Positions 48,812-57,555 of a DNA stretch of 64,000 nucleotides are shown here, piece by piece; the first letter of the stretch is position 1; each line of letters begins with the position of its first letter. This DNA comes from Mycolicibacter engbaekii (GTDB lineage: Bacteria > Actinomycetota > Actinomycetes > Mycobacteriales > Mycobacteriaceae): the NCBI RefSeq assembly GCF_002101585.1, contig NZ_LQOT01000044.1, positions 44,963 to 108,962 on the forward strand, in the 5' to 3' direction. The position numbers were made by a program, and so were the translations under genes. The notes under the pieces were generated by a model. That model was not told where the DNA came from and did not search any database. It was given only the letters and a program-made list of their open reading frames with translations.

Positions 48812-50067
48812 TGGCCGCCGCCATGGACTTCGCGCTGCTTCCCCCGGAGATCAATTCCGGCCGGATGTACACCGGCCCCGGCGCGGGACCGATGCTCGCC
48901 GCGGCGGCGGCCTGGGATGCTGTGGCCGCCGAACTGGAGACCGCCGCAACCGGCTACTCCGGGACGATCTCGGCTCTGCTCGGCCAGGCCTGGGCGGGCC
49001 CGGCGTCCGCCGCGATGGCCGGCGCTGCCGCACCCTACGTGGCGTGGCTGCAGGCCGGCGCCGCCAACGCCGAACAGACCGCGATCCAGGCCAAGGCCGT
49101 CGTGGCCGCCTACGAGGCCGCGTTCGCCGCGACGGTGCCGCCGCCGGTGATAGCCGCCAACCGGGCGTTGTTGGCCGCCCTGGTCGCCACCAATTTCTTC
49201 GGCCAGAACACCCCGGTCATCGCCGCCACCGAGGCGGCGTATGCCGAGATGTGGGCGCAGGACGCCGTCGCGATGTACGGCTACGCGGCGGCGGCGATGC
49301 CGGCCAGCGCGTTGCCGGAACTCGACCAGGCCCCGCAGACCACCAACCCGGCCGGCCCCGGTGCGCAGTCGGCCGCGGTCGCGCAGGCTGTGGGCAACGG
49401 TCCCGCCACGACCCAGCTCAACGGTGCCGTGCAGACGGCCCTGCAGCAGGTGCTCCAGCCGGCGGCCGCCGCCACCGACCCGCCGTCGTGGTGGCAGACC
49501 CTGGTAGCCGACCTGGGCCAGGTGTCGCCGTACACCAGCATCGCCTCCAGCGGGCTCAGTTTCGACTCCAGCCTCTACACCGTGGTGAGCAACGGCGCCG
49601 GCTGGGGGCGCCTGGTGTATGTGCGCGGTGGCGCCGAGGGTGCGTTGACCTTCGATGGGATCGGGCCACGCGGTGTGCTGTCGGCTGCCACGACGCCGGC
49701 GGTCGGTCCGGGTATCGGCCGGGCGATGCCGGTCGGCGGCCTGTCGGTGCCGCCGAACTGGGCGACCGCCGCCCCGGAGCTCAAGCCGGTGGCCTACACG
49801 CTGGCCGCCGCGCAGTCGCCGATGCCGGGCGCCGCCGGCGGACTGCCGCCGGGGGTGGCCTGCCAAGAGGCCATGATGGGCACCACCGCGGGGCAGGGTG
49901 CCACCGCCGAGACGGCCAGTCGCCGCAACCAGAAGACCAACGACAAGGACACCGATCGCGAGGGCAAGCCGACGCTGGACGGCAACGGCTGGTTGGCGGC
50001 GTCCTTGGCGTATCACAACCGGCCGCGTGACGGGCAGCCGCTTCCGGCGCACTGGCGGACGGGTTAG
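48811..50067 (+). CDS. PPE family protein, PPE-SVP subfamily (2)
   Basis: A 418-residue PPE protein (414 if the ATG at 48823 is used). The GTG at 48811 shares a base with the stop of the previous PPE gene (TAGTG), which favours coupling. The PPE domain begins [22 protein letters not shown], with WAGPAS at the turn, and the SVP motif is LSVPPNWA near 318. A basic, charged tail ([18 protein letters not shown]) ends the protein. Tandem with the preceding PPE gene and probably a duplication of it. Confidence 0.92.
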   Translation: MAAAMDFALLPPEINSGRMYTGPGAGPMLAAAAAWDAVAAELETAATGYSGTISALLGQAWAGPASAAMAGAAAPYVAWLQAGAANAEQTAIQAKAVVAAYEAAFAATVPPPVIAANRALLAALVATNFFGQNTPVIAATEAAYAEMWAQDAVAMYGYAAAAMPASALPELDQAPQTTNPAGPGAQSAAVAQAVGNGPATTQLNGAVQTALQQVLQPAAAATDPPSWWQTLVADLGQVSPYTSIASSGLSFDSSLYTVVSNGAGWGRLVYVRGGAEGALTFDGIGPRGVLSAATTPAVGPGIGRAMPVGGLSVPPNWATAAPELKPVAYTLAAAQSPMPGAAGGLPPGVACQEAMMGTTAGQGATAETASRRNQKTNDKDTDREGKPTLDGNGWLAASLAYHNRPRDGQPLPAHWRTG

Positions 50068-50705
50068 CGCTCCTCGAGCCGGCCGGGTTCGCGTTGCAGA
50101 TAGCGCACGACCATGTCGATCAACACCCGCCGCTCGGCCTGCCAGTCGAAGGGCCCACCGATGATCATCTGCGCCATCACGACGCCGCGCAGCGCCGCCC
50201 AGATCACCTCGGCGACGCCCGCGTCGGCGGGATCATCGGAGACCAGCCGGCCCAAGCGGCTGATCGCGTCGTTCATCTGCAACAGGTGCGCGTGCGACTG
50301 CTCGCCGAGGCTGCCGCGGGTGGCCCGCAGGATCTCGAACGCCGCCAGCGAGGTGGGGCTGGCATAACAGCGCCACGCGGTGTCGACGACGGCTTCGATG
50401 CGCTCACGCAGACCGAGTTCGCGGACGTCGACGGCGGACAGGCTGGCCAGCAACGCGGCCACCCCGTCGTCCACCACGGCCATCAGCAGGCCGTTGCGGT
50501 CGCCGAAGTGGTACTGGATGACCCCCCACGTCACCCCGGCGCGTTCGGCGACGTGTTTGGCGGTCGCGGCGCCGAAACCCTCTTCGGTGATGCAGCGCAC
50601 CGTCTCCTCGATGATCCGGGCGCGGGTGTCGTCGCCGCGCTTCCGGGGCGCGCTTGTTCGCCGAGTGGGGGCGGACGGCCGGGCGGGACCAGCGGAAACA
50701 GGCAT
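50064..50705 (-). CDS. TetR-family transcriptional regulator
   Basis: A 213-residue regulator. The N-terminal helix-turn-helix domain (about 28-75, [42 protein letters not shown]) is typical TetR. The ligand domain has no recognisable specificity. It is divergent from the Rv0311-like gene across an AT-rich 39-nt gap. Its stop overlaps the stop of the convergent PPE gene. Confidence 0.92.
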   Translation of the reverse strand: MPVSAGPARPSAPTRRTSAPRKRGDDTRARIIEETVRCITEEGFGAATAKHVAERAGVTWGVIQYHFGDRNGLLMAVVDDGVAALLASLSAVDVRELGLRERIEAVVDTAWRCYASPTSLAAFEILRATRGSLGEQSHAHLLQMNDAISRLGRLVSDDPADAGVAEVIWAALRGVVMAQMIIGGPFDWQAERRVLIDMVVRYLQREPGRLEER

Positions 50706-50708
50706 TGT

Positions 50709-50727
50709 TGACTTTATAACATAGTCA
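50709..50727. promoter_or_regulatory. Candidate TetR operator/promoter region
   Basis: Between the divergent TetR and Rv0311-like genes, TGACTTTATAACATAGTCA has TGACT/AGTCA ends. The neighbouring ATAGTCAGAACTAT is a second imperfect palindrome. The stretch is unusually AT-rich for this genome. Autoregulation is inferred. Confidence 0.5.
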
Positions 50728-50744
50728 GAACTATTTTTTACCGC

Positions 50745-51971
50745 GTGACCGAATCCAGGTATGCGTCGCTGTCCCGCGACGAGTTGGCCGTGCTGGTACC
50801 CGAACTGCTGTTGATCGGGCACATGATCGACCGATCCGGAATGGCCTGGTGCATCTCGGAGTTCGGCCGCGAGGAGATGGTGCAGATCGCCATCGAGGAA
50901 TGGGCGGGCGCCAGCCCGATCTACACCCAGCGCATGCAGCGCGCGCTGGGCTACACCGGCGAGGACATCTTCACCATCTTCAAAGGCCTGCAGTTCGACA
51001 TCGGTTCACCGCCGCAGTTCATGGACTTCCGCTTCACCGTGCACGACCGCTGGAACGGTGAGTTCGAGCTGGCCAGCTGCGGCGCACTGCTCGATGTGGA
51101 GCCGATGGGCGACGAGTACGTCTTCGGCATGTGCCACACCATCGAGGACCCGACCTTCGACGCCACCGCGGTGGCGACCAACGTCCACGCGCAGGTCCGT
51201 CCCGTGCACCGGCCGCCCCGCACCCCCTCGGACCGGCAGCCGCACTGCCACTGGACCGTCATCATCGACGAGTCCTATCCCCCGGCCCAGCCGATCCCCG
51301 CATTGGCGGTGATCAGCCAGACCCGGGCGGCGACATGGGAGCTCGACGACATCGACCCCGCCGACGAGGGCTTGGCGGACTACAGCGGGCCGCTGCTGAG
51401 CGACGTCGACTTCACCGCGTTCTCCCATTCGGCGCTGGTCCGCATCGCCGACGAGGTGTGTCTGCAGATGCACCTGCTCTATCTGTCCTTCGCGCTGGCA
51501 GTGCGTGCCCGGGCCGGCACGGACGAGCTGGCCGCCTCGGTGGGCCGGCGTCAGCTCACCGGCCTGGCCGGGCTGGCCGCGATGCGCATCAAGAACGCGC
51601 TGAAGCTCCCGGCCGACATCGCCGGCGCGCAGCGGGTGTTCGAACTGCACCCGTTGTTCAACCCCATCGGCTACGTGCGCGCTGACTTCGGCGACAACTC
51701 GGTGACGGTCCATCCGTCTCCCGCGCATACCGACGGCGCCTGGATCACGCTGTGCTCCCCGCAGGAGACCGTTGCGCTGCAGGCCATCGCGACCGCGGTC
51801 AACCCGCACCTGCGGGTGCAGCTCGACGGGTCCGACGAGCAATGGACGGCCCGCCTGGTCGAGGACGACACCGCGGCCAAGGAGCTGCCCGAAGTGATGG
51901 TCGCCAAGGTGAGCAGCGGCGCGGAGTTCGTGTTCCGCCCCCGCACGTCACTGCCGCTGACGGTGGTATGA
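50745..51971 (+). CDS. Conserved hypothetical protein (Rv0311-like)
   Basis: A 408-residue protein of unknown function. By position, length and orientation it corresponds to Rv0311 (409 residues). Recognisable features are the N-terminal LLLIGHMIDRSGMAWCISEFGREEMVQIAIEEW, a central cysteine/histidine-bearing GMCHTIEDPTF, and QPHCHWTVIIDES. There is no signal peptide and no obvious membrane helix. The divergent TetR regulator is the likely controller. Confidence 0.85.
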   Translation: MTESRYASLSRDELAVLVPELLLIGHMIDRSGMAWCISEFGREEMVQIAIEEWAGASPIYTQRMQRALGYTGEDIFTIFKGLQFDIGSPPQFMDFRFTVHDRWNGEFELASCGALLDVEPMGDEYVFGMCHTIEDPTFDATAVATNVHAQVRPVHRPPRTPSDRQPHCHWTVIIDESYPPAQPIPALAVISQTRAATWELDDIDPADEGLADYSGPLLSDVDFTAFSHSALVRIADEVCLQMHLLYLSFALAVRARAGTDELAASVGRRQLTGLAGLAAMRIKNALKLPADIAGAQRVFELHPLFNPIGYVRADFGDNSVTVHPSPAHTDGAWITLCSPQETVALQAIATAVNPHLRVQLDGSDEQWTARLVEDDTAAKELPEVMVAKVSSGAEFVFRPRTSLPLTVV

Positions 51972-52077
51972 ATCGGCTGATAGCCCGCAAACCGCCGGTG
52001 TGTCGCCAATCCGCGCCGCCGCCGCCCCGCCTAGGGTGAGGGCCATCCCAGCCGTTGCCGATCCAAGGTAGTCAGCC

Positions 52078-52815
52078 ATGCCCGACCCGCAGGACGACGA
52101 GGCCACCCGGGAGGCGCACGCCGTCGACGCGACCGACATGGCGCCGACGGTGATGTCGACTCCCGAGTCCGGTGCTGTCGTCGGCGCCCTCGCCTGGTCG
52201 CAGGAGGACGGCAGCGCCGGCGCCGAACCGGTGCCCTACGTCGACGACTTCTACGAGCACGACCTGGGCACCGGCCGCCGCCCGACGGTGGTGGTGCCCG
52301 CCGCGCCGGCTCCGGCCCCGCGAGCACCCTCCCGGCTGCCGCGAATCGCCCTCGGCGCGGGCATCCTGGTCGCGCTGATCGCCGTGGCCGGAGTGCTCGC
52401 CAGCCTGATCGGCAGCCACCACGACACGACACCGGTCACCCCCGAGAGCAGCGCCGTGGTGCCGCCACCCAGCGCGCCACCGCAGCCCAGCGCACCGGTG
52501 CCCCCGCCGGTCGCCACCACCTCTGTTGCGCCGCCGCCCACCACGTCTGCTGCGCCGCCGCCCACCACCACGGTCACCACGACCACCACCGTGCCGCCGA
52601 CCACGACCACCACCACCAACCCGCCGACGACCACCACCACCACGGCGCCGCCCACCACGACCACCACCGCGCCGCCGACCACCACGGTTCCGCCGACCAG
52701 CGAGCCGCCCACCACCACGGTGGCCCCGACCCCCACCACCGTGCCGATGACCACCGAGTATCTGCGCATTCCGCTGGTGCCGGTGCCCATCCCGATCACG
52801 GTTCCGCAGAACTAG
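52078..52815 (+). CDS. Pro/Thr-rich single-pass membrane protein
   Basis: A 245-residue protein with a short acidic cytoplasmic part (about 1-95), one transmembrane helix (about 99-120, IALGAGILVALIAVAGVLASLIG) and an extracytoplasmic tail dominated by Thr-Thr-Thr and Pro-Pro runs (52430-52760). It occupies the position of Rv0312, recalled as about 620 residues with an Hsp70-like N-terminal domain and Pro/Thr-rich C-terminus. The Hsp70-like part is missing here, so this looks like a shortened relative. The Thr-rich tail may be O-mannosylated. Confidence 0.75.
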   Translation: MPDPQDDEATREAHAVDATDMAPTVMSTPESGAVVGALAWSQEDGSAGAEPVPYVDDFYEHDLGTGRRPTVVVPAAPAPAPRAPSRLPRIALGAGILVALIAVAGVLASLIGSHHDTTPVTPESSAVVPPPSAPPQPSAPVPPPVATTSVAPPPTTSAAPPPTTTVTTTTTVPPTTTTTTNPPTTTTTTAPPTTTTTAPPTTTVPPTSEPPTTTVAPTPTTVPMTTEYLRIPLVPVPIPITVPQN

Positions 52816-52932
52816 TCGCGAGCCGGTCCCCGGGTCCGGGAGACCAGCACCCGTTCGGCGGCCGCCGGCGCATGGCCGGAATCGCCGGGCGCAGGCACAC
52901 TGGGTGTGGCACCGCGGTGAAAGGGGCTCGCA

Positions 52933-53325
52933 ATGGGCGACAACGGGGCGTTCGGATTCGACGCCGACGACTTGGATCGAATGATGCGTGAGGCCGGTGA
53001 GGGGCTGCGCGCGGCCTTCGACCGCTTCGCGGGAACCATGGGCACCGGCCGGGAGCGGGCCGGCTGGGGGGCCGTCTTCGCCGACCTGGCCCGTGCCGCG
53101 CGCGCGGAGCCGACGACTGCCGGTGAGACCGGGGACGGAGTCTGGGCCATCTTCACCGTCGGTGACGACGGCGCCGCCCGCGTCGAACAGGTCTACGCCA
53201 CCGAGATCGACGCCCTGCGGGCCAGCCAGCGCAATCCCGATCCGAAACGCCGGGTGCGGTTCCTGCCTTACGGGATCGCCGTCGGGGTGCTCGATGACAA
53301 CGCCGACAACGATGAGGTGACATAA
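52933..53325 (+). CDS. Conserved hypothetical protein (Rv0313-like)
   Basis: A 130-residue soluble protein of unknown function, matching Rv0313 in position and size. It has an acidic N-terminal helix (DADDLDRMMREAGEGLRAAFDRFA) and a strand-rich C-terminal part (VWAIFTVGDDGAARVEQVYATEIDALRASQRNPD, RVRFLPYGIAVGVLD). GAAAGGGG precedes the ATG. Confidence 0.8.
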   Translation: MGDNGAFGFDADDLDRMMREAGEGLRAAFDRFAGTMGTGRERAGWGAVFADLARAARAEPTTAGETGDGVWAIFTVGDDGAARVEQVYATEIDALRASQRNPDPKRRVRFLPYGIAVGVLDDNADNDEVT

Positions 53326-53383
53326 GGCACCCGCTCGGGCTTGTCCCGTTTGACACCGGTGCGGCGTGGGTTACATTGCCACC

Positions 53384-54268
53384 GTGCCCGAGATCAACCG
53401 CCGCCAAATAATGATGATGCTGGGTGTCGGCGCCGCCGCCGCCGTAGCTCCCGGCCCGGTGGCCAGAGCCGTTCCCGCGGCGCCCGGCGAGCCGGCTGGA
53501 CCCGCTGCGCCTGGGAACCCCTCGGCGCCGGTGGCCAAGACCGCCGGCTTTTTGTGGCACGACGAGTTCGACGGCCCGGCCGGTTCGGCGCCCGACCCCT
53601 CGAAGTGGACGATCTCCAACCACCGCACCCCGATCCGGCGTCCGGTCGGTTGGGACCGGCCCGAGTACTTTCACCAGTACCGCGACAGCCGTAAGAACGT
53701 CTTCCTCGACGGCAATTCCAACCTGGTGATCCGCGGCACCCAGGAGGGTGAGCGCTACTTCGGCGGTTTGGTGCACGGCAACTGGCGCGGCGGCATCGGT
53801 ACCACCTGGGAGGCGCGCATCAAGCTGAACTGCCAGACCTCCGGTGCCTGGCCGGCCTGGTGGCTGTCCAACGACGACCCGGGCCGCGAGGGTGAGATCG
53901 ACCTGATGGAGTGGTACGGCAACGGCGAGTGGCCGTCGGGCACCACCGTGCACGCCAACCCGTACGGCACCGCGTTCGAAACCTTCGCCTTCCCGGTCGA
54001 CGGCAACTGGCACACCTGGCGGGTCACCTGGAACCAGAGCGGCATGTACTTCTGGCAGGACTACGCCGAGGGCATGGAACCCTACTTCTCGGTCCCTGCC
54101 GTCGGCATCGAGAACATCGACGAGCCGGGCCGGGAGTGGCCGTTCAACGACCCGGGCTACACCGTGTTCCCGATCCTGAACCTCGCCATCGGGGGATCCG
54201 GGGGCGGCGACGCGCGCGCCGGGACCTACCCGGCGGACATGCTGATCGACTGGGTCCGGGTCTTCTAG
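53384..54268 (+). CDS. Exported GH16 endo-beta-1,3-glucanase (Rv0315-like)
   Basis: A 294-residue glycoside hydrolase family 16 protein. The N-terminus NRRQIMMMLGVGAAAAVA is a twin-arginine type signal. The catalytic motif E171-I-D173-L-M-E176 lies in EIDLMEWYGN, and the beta-sandwich strands (FDGPAGSAPDPSKW, TTWEARIKLN, AWWLSNDDP, GTTVHANP, WHTWRVTWN) are complete. The GTG at 53384 gives the same length as recalled for Rv0315. The stop overlaps the convergent gene's stop by 3 nt. Confidence 0.93.
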   Translation: MPEINRRQIMMMLGVGAAAAVAPGPVARAVPAAPGEPAGPAAPGNPSAPVAKTAGFLWHDEFDGPAGSAPDPSKWTISNHRTPIRRPVGWDRPEYFHQYRDSRKNVFLDGNSNLVIRGTQEGERYFGGLVHGNWRGGIGTTWEARIKLNCQTSGAWPAWWLSNDDPGREGEIDLMEWYGNGEWPSGTTVHANPYGTAFETFAFPVDGNWHTWRVTWNQSGMYFWQDYAEGMEPYFSVPAVGIENIDEPGREWPFNDPGYTVFPILNLAIGGSGGGDARAGTYPADMLIDWVRVF

Positions 54269-55158
54269 AGCGGACTGGCCGCTCCGGCTTCTCCGGGCGC
54301 CGTGCCCGCCTGCCGTGCCTCAAGCCACGCCACGCCGGCCCGGGCCGCACGAATCAGTGCGCCACGCTCGCCGAAATAGCTGGCGAGCAGGCCGAGCCCC
54401 GGCAGCGACCGCAGGTGCTGGTAGAGCTTCTTGGGGTGCGGGCGCTTGCCCACCTCATCGAACGTCGCCCGCAGGATGCCGGCCAGCTGCCACACCGTCC
54501 GGGTCATCACCACCGGGGCCGACGACGTGATGGACTTCAGCGGTTTCCAGCCCGGCGGGGGAGTCTCGGGCAGTGGCGGGGGCTCGGACGGCGCCGGCAC
54601 GTCGAGGCTCTCGGGCAGGTGCCGTCCGCACAACACGTCGGCCAGCAACCGCACCTGATCGCTGCGATCGGTGACGCCGTACTCGCGGGCCAGCGCGCAC
54701 AGCACGACGGCCTGGTTGACGAATCCGGCCAGGTCCCCCACCGGCACCATGCGGGCCAGCCACCCGAAGACTCCCGGGGACGCCACCACCAGCGTGTTGA
54801 GGGCACCGACCCGGTGCACCCACCAGTGCGCGCGCTGCTCGCGGCTCATGCGCTCCCAGGCCGCGGTGCCGGGAAGGTCGGCGGCATTGATCAGCTGCGC
54901 GCCGGCGTTGAGGGCACGGTCGGCGGCGCTGGGGCCGCGGCCGGCGTCGTGGCGGCGCCGCCGCAGCCGGAACCGGCGGATGCGGTGCGTCAGTCCGTGC
55001 GGCGGGGCGAGTAACCGGCGGGTGCGTTGGCGCAGGCCGATGGGATCGGCCTGGGCCAGCAGGTCCAGCAGTGGGTTGATGACCGTGACGGCGCGGCTCA
55101 GCGCATCGGCGACCTCGGCGTCGGTCAGGGTTGCGTGCGGTTTCGGAAACAGACCCAT
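54265..55158 (-). CDS. Hypothetical protein
   Basis: A 297-residue protein I do not recognise. It begins MGLFPKPHATLTDAEVADALSRAV, has a strongly basic stretch near 60-72 (IRRFRLRRRRH), and a mixed hydrophobic centre (VFGWLARMVPVGDLAGFVNQAVVLCALAREYG) that could be one or two membrane-associated helices. No catalytic motif is visible. It is convergent with the GH16 gene, their stops overlapping in CTAG. Confidence 0.75.
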   Translation of the reverse strand: MGLFPKPHATLTDAEVADALSRAVTVINPLLDLLAQADPIGLRQRTRRLLAPPHGLTHRIRRFRLRRRRHDAGRGPSAADRALNAGAQLINAADLPGTAAWERMSREQRAHWWVHRVGALNTLVVASPGVFGWLARMVPVGDLAGFVNQAVVLCALAREYGVTDRSDQVRLLADVLCGRHLPESLDVPAPSEPPPLPETPPPGWKPLKSITSSAPVVMTRTVWQLAGILRATFDEVGKRPHPKKLYQHLRSLPGLGLLASYFGERGALIRAARAGVAWLEARQAGTAPGEAGAASPL

Positions 55159-55208
55159 ACTCCGATTGTGGCGGGGTCAGCCGGGCTGGGGGCGGTTTGG
55201 GGCCGTGA

Positions 55209-55766
55209 TCACCCCGGCCCGGGTGCGCGCCGGGGTGCCGGCGGGGGCGCGCCGCAGGTCACCACCAGCACCTCGGCCGGCTCCGTGCCGACCTGCCGCA
55301 GTTTGTGCGGCGCGGCTGCGTCGAAGTAGGCGCAATCGCCGGTGCCGAGGGTGACGAGGTGGCCGTCGTGATCGAGTTCCACCTCGCCGGCGTGCACGAA
55401 CACCAGTTCCTGACCGAGGTGGGTGGAGTGGGGGTGGGCGGTGAAAGTCCGGCCTGGGCGCACCACGAATGGTGACATCGACTTGCCCAGCATCCGCGCC
55501 GCGATCGGGCGATGACGCTCGGCGCCCCGTTCGGCGGCCCGCTCGACGCTGATGGTGGAGACCTCCGGATCGTCGGAGAACAGCTGCGCCACATCGACAT
55601 CGAGCGCGCGGGCGATCTTCAGAGCGGCGGCGATAGACGGAACACTCTGTCCGCGCTCGACCTTCGACAGATAGCTCTTGGTCAGGCCGGTTTCGGCCGC
55701 CAGGACGTCCAGCGTCATACCCCGCTGTTGGCGGACGGCTCGCAACGGACCACTCACGAAAGTCAA
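55209..55766 (-). CDS. XRE-family regulator with C-terminal cupin domain
   Basis: A 185-residue regulator. The N-terminal helix-turn-helix (about 6-60, LRAVRQQRGMTLDVLAAETGLTKSYLSKVERGQSVPS) is followed by a cupin sensor domain (about 105-175, HSTHLGQELVFVHAGEVEL...GDCAYFDAAAPHKL). Such proteins usually control a neighbouring catabolic operon. It is divergent from the aldolase/DapA-like pair, which is its likely target. Confidence 0.9.
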   Translation of the reverse strand: MTFVSGPLRAVRQQRGMTLDVLAAETGLTKSYLSKVERGQSVPSIAAALKIARALDVDVAQLFSDDPEVSTISVERAAERGAERHRPIAARMLGKSMSPFVVRPGRTFTAHPHSTHLGQELVFVHAGEVELDHDGHLVTLGTGDCAYFDAAAPHKLRQVGTEPAEVLVVTCGAPPPAPRRAPGPG

Positions 55767-55819
55767 GATACATCATTGACTACAGGAAACCTTGTGTCAT
55801 ACAGTTCCTGATGTGTCAT
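55761..55819. promoter_or_regulatory. Candidate operators between XRE regulator and aldolase operon
   Basis: AGTCAA (55761-55766) and TTGACT (55776-55781) form an inverted repeat overlapping the regulator start. CAGGAA and TTCCTG (55783-55788, 55805-55810) form another. TGTGTCAT occurs twice, at 55793-55800 and 55812-55819, 19 bp apart. These are plausible binding sites for the divergent regulator. Confidence 0.45.
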
Positions 55820-55851
55820 GAGGTGCCGATATCGGCGGAAGGGAGCTTCTG

Positions 55852-56637
55852 ATGGCGGACACCTTGGGTGACTCCAAGGCCGACCTGATGCGCCGCGCGC
55901 TGGATGACCTGACGCGCAACGTCGCCGAATCCCGGCTCACGCTTCGGGAGAAGCTGGCCTTGACCTGCCGTGCACTGTTCGACGCCGGGCACGACTCCGG
56001 CCTGGCCGGCCAGATCACCGCCCGCGCCGAAGAGCCGGGAACCTACTACACCCAGCGTCTGGGCCTGGGCTTCGACGAGATCACCGCCGGAAACCTGCTC
56101 GTGGTGGACGAAGATCTCCGGGTGATCGACGGCGACGGAATGCCTAACCCCGCCAACCGATTCCACTCGTGGATCTACCGGGCCCGGCCGGACGTGAACT
56201 GCATCGTGCACACCCACCCGTTTCATGTGGCGGCGCTGTCGATGCTGGAAGTTCCGCTGATCGTCTCCCAGATGGATATCGCGCCGCTCTACGACGACTG
56301 CGCATTCCTGCCCGACTGGCCCGGCGTTCCGGTCGGAAACGAAGAGGGCGAGATCATCTCGGCCGCACTGGGAGACAAGAAGGCCATCTTGCTGGCCCAC
56401 CACGGGCACGTGGTCGCCGGAGCCAGCGTGGAGGAAGCCTGTTCGCTGGCGATGCTGATCGAACGCGGCGCCCGGCTGCAGCTGGCCGCCATGGCCGCGG
56501 GCACCATCGCGCCGCTGCCCAGCCGGCTGGCCCGCGAGGCCCACGACTGGACTCTGACGCCCAAGCGCAGCCAGGCGAACTTCGCCTACTACGCCCGCCG
56601 CGCCCTGGTCCACCACCCCGACGCCCTCGACCTCTGA
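55852..56637 (+). CDS. Class II aldolase/adducin family protein
   Basis: A 261-residue zinc-dependent aldolase-fold protein. The metal motif CIVHTHPFHVAAL is near residue 120, with a third histidine in LLAHHGHVVAG near 183. A Tyr/Arg-rich C-terminus follows (WTLTPKRSQANFAYYARR). Members cleave sugar phosphates or decarboxylate hydroxy acids; substrate unknown. It is followed 24 nt later by a DapA-like lyase, suggesting a two-step catabolic route for a small oxo or sugar acid. Confidence 0.88.
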   Translation: MADTLGDSKADLMRRALDDLTRNVAESRLTLREKLALTCRALFDAGHDSGLAGQITARAEEPGTYYTQRLGLGFDEITAGNLLVVDEDLRVIDGDGMPNPANRFHSWIYRARPDVNCIVHTHPFHVAALSMLEVPLIVSQMDIAPLYDDCAFLPDWPGVPVGNEEGEIISAALGDKKAILLAHHGHVVAGASVEEACSLAMLIERGARLQLAAMAAGTIAPLPSRLAREAHDWTLTPKRSQANFAYYARRALVHHPDALDL

Positions 56638-56661
56638 TCCCGCGACCCGAAAGACGCCCTG

Positions 56662-57555
56662 ATGACAGACACCCCGGCAATCCACGGCATCATCGCCTAC
56701 CCCGTCACGCCTTTCACCCCTGACGGGCAGGCGATCGACACCGCGGCGCTGGCCGCTCTGGTTGAGCGGCTGGTCGACGCCGGCGCGCACGCCATCGCCC
56801 CGCTGGGCAGCACGGGGGAGTCGGCCTATCTGAGCGAGGCGGAGTTCGACACCGTCGTCGACACCACCGTCGGCGTGGTGAACGGCCGGGTGCCGGTGAT
56901 CGTCGGGGCATCGGATCTGACGACCGCCAACACCATTCGGCGTGCCCAGCATGCCGAGCGGGCCGGTGCCGACGCGCTGATGATCCTGCCGGTCTCCTAC
57001 TGGAAGCTGACCGACCGCGAGATCGCCCAGCACTACGCCAGCGTCGCCGCCAGTGCCGGACTGCCGATCATGGCCTACAACAATCCGGCCACCAGCGGGA
57101 TCGACATGAGCCCCGAGTTGCTGGTGCAGATGTTCACCGACATCGACAACCTGACCATGGTCAAAGAGTCCACCGGCGACCTGACGCGCATGCAACGCAT
57201 CAAGGCGCTCTCCGCGGGGCAGCTGCCGTTCTACAACGGCAGCAATCCGCTGGTGCTCGATGCGCTGAACGAAGGTGCGGCCGGCTGGTGCACGGCGGCC
57301 CCGAACCTGCGGCCGCAGCCGTGCCTGGAGCTGTACCGCGCGGTGCGCGCCGGGGACCGGGCCGGCGCCCAGCAGATCTACGACGACCTCGCACCGCTGC
57401 TGCGCTTCATCGTTGCCGGTGGCCTGCCGACCACGGTCAAGGCGGGGTTGCAGCTGCTCGGCTTCGATGCCGGAGACCCCAGGGCGCCCCTGCTGCCGCT
57501 CGACGAGACCGGCCGCGCCGAGCTCAAAGCGATTCTGGCGCAACTGCCGGAGTGA
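56662..57555 (+). CDS. DapA/NAL-family aldolase-lyase
   Basis: A 297-residue (beta/alpha)8 lyase of the dihydrodipicolinate synthase/N-acetylneuraminate lyase superfamily. The Schiff-base lysine is Lys168 in MVKESTGD, Tyr139 sits in PIMAYNNPAT, and the substrate carboxylate loop is GSTGES at 49-54. Its neighbour is an aldolase, not lysine-synthesis genes, so a catabolic pyruvate-forming lyase is more likely than a lysine enzyme. Operon with the class II aldolase. Confidence 0.9.
   Translation: MTDTPAIHGIIAYPVTPFTPDGQAIDTAALAALVERLVDAGAHAIAPLGSTGESAYLSEAEFDTVVDTTVGVVNGRVPVIVGASDLTTANTIRRAQHAERAGADALMILPVSYWKLTDREIAQHYASVAASAGLPIMAYNNPATSGIDMSPELLVQMFTDIDNLTMVKESTGDLTRMQRIKALSAGQLPFYNGSNPLVLDALNEGAAGWCTAAPNLRPQPCLELYRAVRAGDRAGAQQIYDDLAPLLRFIVAGGLPTTVKAGLQLLGFDAGDPRAPLLPLDETGRAELKAILAQLPE

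Noticed and set aside
50706..50822. N-terminal extension of the TetR regulator to 50822.
   Set aside because: It would overlap the divergent Rv0311-like gene by 78 nt and cover the likely operator; the helix-turn-helix starts well after the ATG at 50705.
52430..52760. A repeat array, possibly CRISPR or minisatellite.
   Set aside because: It is a coding low-complexity Thr/Pro tract made of ACC and CCG codons, with no spacer structure.
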